From Planctomycetaceae bacterium (GTDB lineage Bacteria > Planctomycetota > Planctomycetia > Pirellulales > Pirellulaceae), in NCBI GenBank assembly GCA_002726515.1, contig PBTE01000125.1, forward strand, positions 1 to 37,889: a stretch of 37,889 nt of DNA. The letters are read 5' to 3'. A model generated the notes under the pieces. It did no database searches. It saw only the letters and a program-made list of their open reading frames with translations, and had not been told where the DNA came from. The number at the start of each line of letters is the position of its first letter. The first letter of the stretch is position 1. Position numbers and translations under genes: made by a program. This document shows, piece by piece, positions 35,273 through 37,889 of this stretch.

Positions 35273-35473
35273 ATGCTCGTACTGACAAGAAAAAAAGACG
35301 AATCCGTCATCATCGATAATCGGGTCACCGTTCGAATCCTGCGTTTGAAAGGAAATGTGGTGCGAGTTGGCATCGAGGCACCGGACGATGTGCAAATTCG
35401 CCGCAGCGAACTACTTGAGAAACTACCTGTGCGGGAAATTGGGTGCTCTCGAACCAAGCCCCTGGGTGGCTGA
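35273..35473 (+). CDS. csrA: carbon storage regulator, translational regulator CsrA
   Basis: This small RNA-binding dimer (66 residues) controls translation by binding GGA motifs in leaders. The sequence MLVLTRKKDESVIIDN is the canonical beginning, followed by VRILRLKGNVVRVGIEAP and DVQIRRSEL, which includes the RNA-binding arginine. The tail after position 55 is short and not conserved. ATG 35273 is preceded by AAGGAGG seven bases upstream, and this ribosome site itself contains a GGA, so autoregulation is conceivable. The open frame continues upstream to 35078, but that part is not CsrA. No flagellar genes are adjacent, unlike many csrA loci. A strong stem-loop follows 127 bases after the stop. 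Confidence 0.95.
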   Translation: MLVLTRKKDESVIIDNRVTVRILRLKGNVVRVGIEAPDDVQIRRSELLEKLPVREIGCSRTKPLGG

Positions 35474-35598
35474 CATATTTGGTGTCCAACTGGCCGCTAC
35501 ACTTCCAGGTAACCAGTGAAGTTCAATCACCCATATGTTCGCAGTACCCCGGTTGGTGAATCATCGGATTTTCAGAAATATCCACAATACGCTGGGAC

Positions 35599-35633
35599 AT
35601 TTCCTGCTGCCGTCTCGGTCGTCAGCAGGAAAT
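35599..35633. terminator. 11-bp perfect stem-loop between csrA and the senB-like gene
   Basis: ATTTCCTGCTG (35599-35609) and CAGCAGGAAAT (35623-35633) pair perfectly around a 13-base loop. The element lies between the convergent csrA and senB-like genes and could end both transcripts, but no U tract follows on either strand, so it may instead stabilise a 3' end. The stem contains a GGA. Confidence 0.55.
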
Positions 35634-35727
35634 ACTCGTATCACAATTTGGAATTTACCGAAAACACAAGCCGGGAACACTGTTGGGAATTTCCCCCGAA
35701 AACGTCGCCTGCCACTGGTCTCTTTCG

Positions 35728-36684
35728 TCAGCCAATCTCCAACTCTCGTATCAGGGTAGCCCACTCCTGAAACTCGCGCTGAGGCTCCACCAGCGGGGCG
35801 CGTTGGCGACACTGCTCCTGAAGTGTTTCATAAAACGCCGTATCCGTCTCTGCACGCAACAGCAGTTGCCTGAGACCAGCGGTATCCCCGTAGTCAAAGA
35901 AGCCGTGATAGTCTTTGCCCAACATGCCGACTGCACCAGAAATTCGTGACGAAACAGTCGGCACATGTGTCGCGAGCGCTTCCCCAATGGTGTTCGAGGC
36001 TCCCTCGATGCGAGAGCTACTGACCAGTAGACGACTGCGGTCCAACAGCCGCAGAGCGCGACCATGCGTCAGGTTACCCAACCAGTGGTAACGTGCGTTA
36101 CTCTGCATTTCCCGCAGCGCCCGGTCTCTCACGGTTTCTGAAAGGGCAGCGCCACAGTGAATGATACGAATGCGAGAATGCGATGGTAATCGCCGGACCG
36201 CAATCGCGGCTCGAAAGGGATCTTTGACGGCGCGTAGATGTCCCACAACGGCGACGTCATAAAATCGTTTCCGAGGCACGGCGCGCGAGCGGGGCGCCAT
36301 GGCCGATTGATAAATGACGACGGTCTTTCTCTGCAACGGACCTGGTATCCAGTGAAGAGCGTCCTGCTGTAACACGACCAGACGTGTTGCCAGTTGCAGT
36401 GAACGTCGCGCTGCGGGTTTGCTTTTGATATCACGGTACAAGTCAGTACCCGTTAAGGCAAGTACGATAGGCTTGAGACTGCACGCAGCATGAAATCGAC
36501 GCACCGAGGCAGCAGAACGCTGGGCATGCAGCGCAATCAAACAATCGGCCAATTCACCTGAAAAGGAAGAACGGATCTGAACACGATGCCCCAGTTTGCG
36601 CAAGATCCCGGCCCATCGATTGGCAGTGATCCTGTTTCCAGATCGTGAATCTGCGGCCGTGGGTGTCACAATGAGGATACGCAT
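35728..36684 (-). CDS. senB: SenB-like selenosugar synthase (TIGR04348 glycosyltransferase)
   Basis: I recognise this 318-residue protein as the TIGR04348 group, of which SenB of selenoneine biosynthesis is the characterised member; SenB makes a selenosugar from UDP-GlcNAc and selenophosphate. Typical stretches are MRILIVTP, SRSGNRITANRWAGILRKLG, LALTGTDLYRDI, VVGHLRAVKDPFRAA and RALRLLDRSRLLVSSSRIEG. The EX7E motif of GT4 enzymes is present (EGASNTIGE). Length fits the family. SenA (EgtB-like) and SenC (SelD-like) genes are not in the window, so the substrate could differ. ATG 36684 has no strong ribosome site. It is convergent with csrA across a perfect stem-loop; upstream lies a possible decayed frame and divergent pdxA. 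Confidence 0.75.
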   Translation of the reverse strand: MRILIVTPTAADSRSGNRITANRWAGILRKLGHRVQIRSSFSGELADCLIALHAQRSAASVRRFHAACSLKPIVLALTGTDLYRDIKSKPAARRSLQLATRLVVLQQDALHWIPGPLQRKTVVIYQSAMAPRSRAVPRKRFYDVAVVGHLRAVKDPFRAAIAVRRLPSHSRIRIIHCGAALSETVRDRALREMQSNARYHWLGNLTHGRALRLLDRSRLLVSSSRIEGASNTIGEALATHVPTVSSRISGAVGMLGKDYHGFFDYGDTAGLRQLLLRAETDTAFYETLQEQCRQRAPLVEPQREFQEWATLIRELEIG

Positions 36685-37114
36685 TTGAATACCATCTTAG
36701 CGGCCCTCTTCAACAATTGAAAACTGCAGACAATGCAAACGTAGATCCGGCCACCAGATTCGAATGGCAGCCGCGGCGGATCGGTCGCCGACTAGCGCAA
36801 CACGAAATTTTCGGTTCGGTGTTCGCAGCCACCTGCCGTGGTTGAGTGGGCAAAACAACTGGAACACGCACTGGGGATTCGCAAATTCCAATTACCGTGG
36901 AAGTTGGGGAGCGATGGTCGCGTTCAGCACACGAAAACTTTCACCACATCTGCCACCTAGCAGACTCACGTGGTATTCTGCGATAATGGTGGCTCCTGGC
37001 ACGATTTCACATGCTCAGCAGAATGCGATGGATTTCACAAGAGGTCCGGGAGATCCGAGTCCCTGAAGCCAGTCGTCCAAGATCTAATCCGAAAAAGTTA
37101 AATCGCTATAAAAC
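36685..37114. other. 430-base divergent region between senB-like gene and pdxA
   Basis: Apart from the possible decayed minus-strand frame, nothing is supported. No clear promoter for pdxA is visible close to its ATG, and no strong stem-loop was found. Confidence 0.4.
36697..37080 (-). pseudogene. possible decayed reading frame upstream of senB-like gene
   Basis: One minus-strand frame from TTG 37080 to the stop at 36697 stays protein-like for about 128 codons but is broken by a TGA (36958-36960 region upstream block, after FC) and a TAA (before LEFANPQ). Readable pieces include LDDWLQGLGSPGPLVKSIAF, CEIVPGATIIAEYHVSLLGG and NRKFRVALVGDRSAAAA. The last piece ends 13 bases before the senB-like start codon. 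A continuous plus-strand frame (36764-37066) overlaps it, so base composition alone could open one of them. I recognise no family. It is listed as a weak candidate for a decayed gene. Confidence 0.28.
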
Positions 37115-37889
37115 ATGAACGACTCTCATCTTCCCACCATTGCAATTTCTATCGGTGACCCCGCAGGGATCGGGCCTGAAGTGTCACTCAAAGCCTTGTC
37201 CGATCCACAAGTCAGAAACCTTGCTCGTTGGATTATCGTGGGCGATGGACCGGTTCTCCGTGACCAGGCTCGGCAGTGCGGATTTTCACCCGATTTGTTC
37301 GTCGATGATCCCGCCGACATCCCGCCCGGGGAAAACGTTGTGGTGTGGGACGCGCAACAACTGACAAATGGACCGGTTGCCATGGGACAGGTGGACGCCA
37401 CTTGCGGAACGGCGGCTATTGGATATGTCCGCCTGGCAACGGAGCTGTGCTTGTCTCATCAGGCAGATGCTATCGTAACAGCACCGCTCAGTAAGCACGC
37501 CGTAGCACTCACCGGGATCAAGTTTTGCGGGCACACAGAATATATTGCTGACCTCTGCGGTGTTAAAGAATCACGAATGCTACTGGTTAACAATCAACTG
37601 AGTGTTATCCATGTCTCAACCCATTGCAGTCTAGCCGAAGCCACACGCATCAGCCGTCATCGGGTATTGCAGACAATTCGGCTCGGACATGCAGCCTACA
37701 TGGCATTGCGTCAATCGGAACCTCGGATTGCGGTTTGCGGCATGAACCCTCACGCGGGTGAAAACGGTATGTTTGGTGACGAGGAAATTTTGACCATTTT
37801 TCCCGCCATTGCAACGGCGCAAAGCGAAGGCATCAATTGTGAAGGGCCTTACCCTGCAGACACCTTGTTCATGCAAGCGGTGCGTGGCA
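37115..37889 (+). CDS. pdxA: 4-hydroxythreonine-4-phosphate dehydrogenase, 3' truncated by window end
   Basis: PdxA oxidises 4-phosphohydroxy-threonine in the DXP-dependent route to pyridoxal phosphate. The frame starts at ATG 37115 and is still open at the window edge after 258 codons; the family has about 330 residues, so the last quarter is missing. Signatures are ISIGDPAGIGPEV near the start, IVTAPLSKHAV, CGHTEYIAD, HVSTHCSL and AVCGMNPHAGENG. The histidines in the last three match the substrate and metal ligands of the family. No good ribosome site precedes the ATG. It is divergent from the senB-like gene. The PLP produced would serve the class III aminotransferase and GlyA elsewhere in the window, as it does all PLP enzymes, so that link is not specific. 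Confidence 0.94.
   Translation, partial: MNDSHLPTIAISIGDPAGIGPEVSLKALSDPQVRNLARWIIVGDGPVLRDQARQCGFSPDLFVDDPADIPPGENVVVWDAQQLTNGPVAMGQVDATCGTAAIGYVRLATELCLSHQADAIVTAPLSKHAVALTGIKFCGHTEYIADLCGVKESRMLLVNNQLSVIHVSTHCSLAEATRISRHRVLQTIRLGHAAYMALRQSEPRIAVCGMNPHAGENGMFGDEEILTIFPAIATAQSEGINCEGPYPADTLFMQAVRG

Noticed and set aside
36697-37080. The in-frame TGA after a Cys as a selenocysteine codon, given the nearby senB-like gene
   Set aside because: The same frame also has a TAA further on, no convincing stem-loop of the bacterial SECIS type follows the TGA, and no start codon has a proper ribosome site. Decay or chance is a simpler reading.
1-37889. CRISPR array, insertion sequence, prophage or defence island
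   Set aside because: No regularly spaced repeats, transposase or phage genes, and no terminal inverted repeats were seen; the genes are mostly ordinary metabolic or secreted proteins.

Overview
The window looks like a piece of a planctomycete chromosome, most likely from the Pirellulales. The evidence is the mixture of gene families: two secreted gluzincin-like proteins of the DUF1570 type, a HEAT/TPR secreted protein, a creatininase-family hydrolase, a TMTC-like membrane protein with TPRs, a LysM plus YkuD protein, a CsrA, and many secreted proteins of unknown function. Coding density is moderate, genes are strongly mixed between strands, and there are several 400-860 base stretches without a convincing gene. 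I see no phage, insertion sequence or CRISPR array. This taxonomic call is an inference from gene content, not from a marker search.

Layout. 1-4281: a DEAD-box RNA helicase, a convergent ABC-type solute-binding lipoprotein, and a divergent secreted HExxH protein. 4311-8783: an ALDH7-type semialdehyde dehydrogenase, a class III aminotransferase and a divergent DUF1338 (HglS-like) 2-oxoadipate dioxygenase. Together these three read as a lysine / 2-aminoadipate catabolic cluster. 8778-11591: oligoendopeptidase F and an NRDE/TANGO2-family protein. 11731-15957, all on the minus strand: rarA, a LysM/L,D-transpeptidase-like protein, pyrE and a small protein that looks like a PD-(D/E)XK nuclease fold with a C-terminal helix-turn-helix. 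16047-18044: a probable frameshifted minus-strand gene remnant, a CPBP membrane protease and a DUF2617-like protein with a good sigma-70-type promoter.

18041-21744 is a tight minus-strand run: response regulator, TPR protein, DUF2752 membrane protein, alpha/beta hydrolase. 22030-24547: a secreted protein of unknown function and glyA. 24976-29007: a sugar isomerase/epimerase-like TIM barrel, a gluzincin-like protein with C-terminal leucine-rich repeats, a creatininase-family hydrolase and tRNA-His. 29058-34421: a DhnA-type aldolase-like protein, an orphan beta-ketoacyl-ACP synthase preceded by a stem-loop-rich leader, and the TMTC-like protein. 34422-37889: a long gene-free stretch, csrA, a strong 11-bp stem-loop, a glycosyltransferase that I recognise as SenB-like (selenosugar synthase of selenoneine biosynthesis), a possible decayed reading frame, and the 5' part of pdxA, which runs off the window.

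The most interesting points are the lysine-to-2-hydroxyglutarate gene set in a planctomycete context, the SenB homologue without SenA or SenC beside it, the nuclease-like protein of unknown role next to pyrE, and several structured or decaying intergenic stretches. All homology statements rest on recognised motifs; no database search was run.
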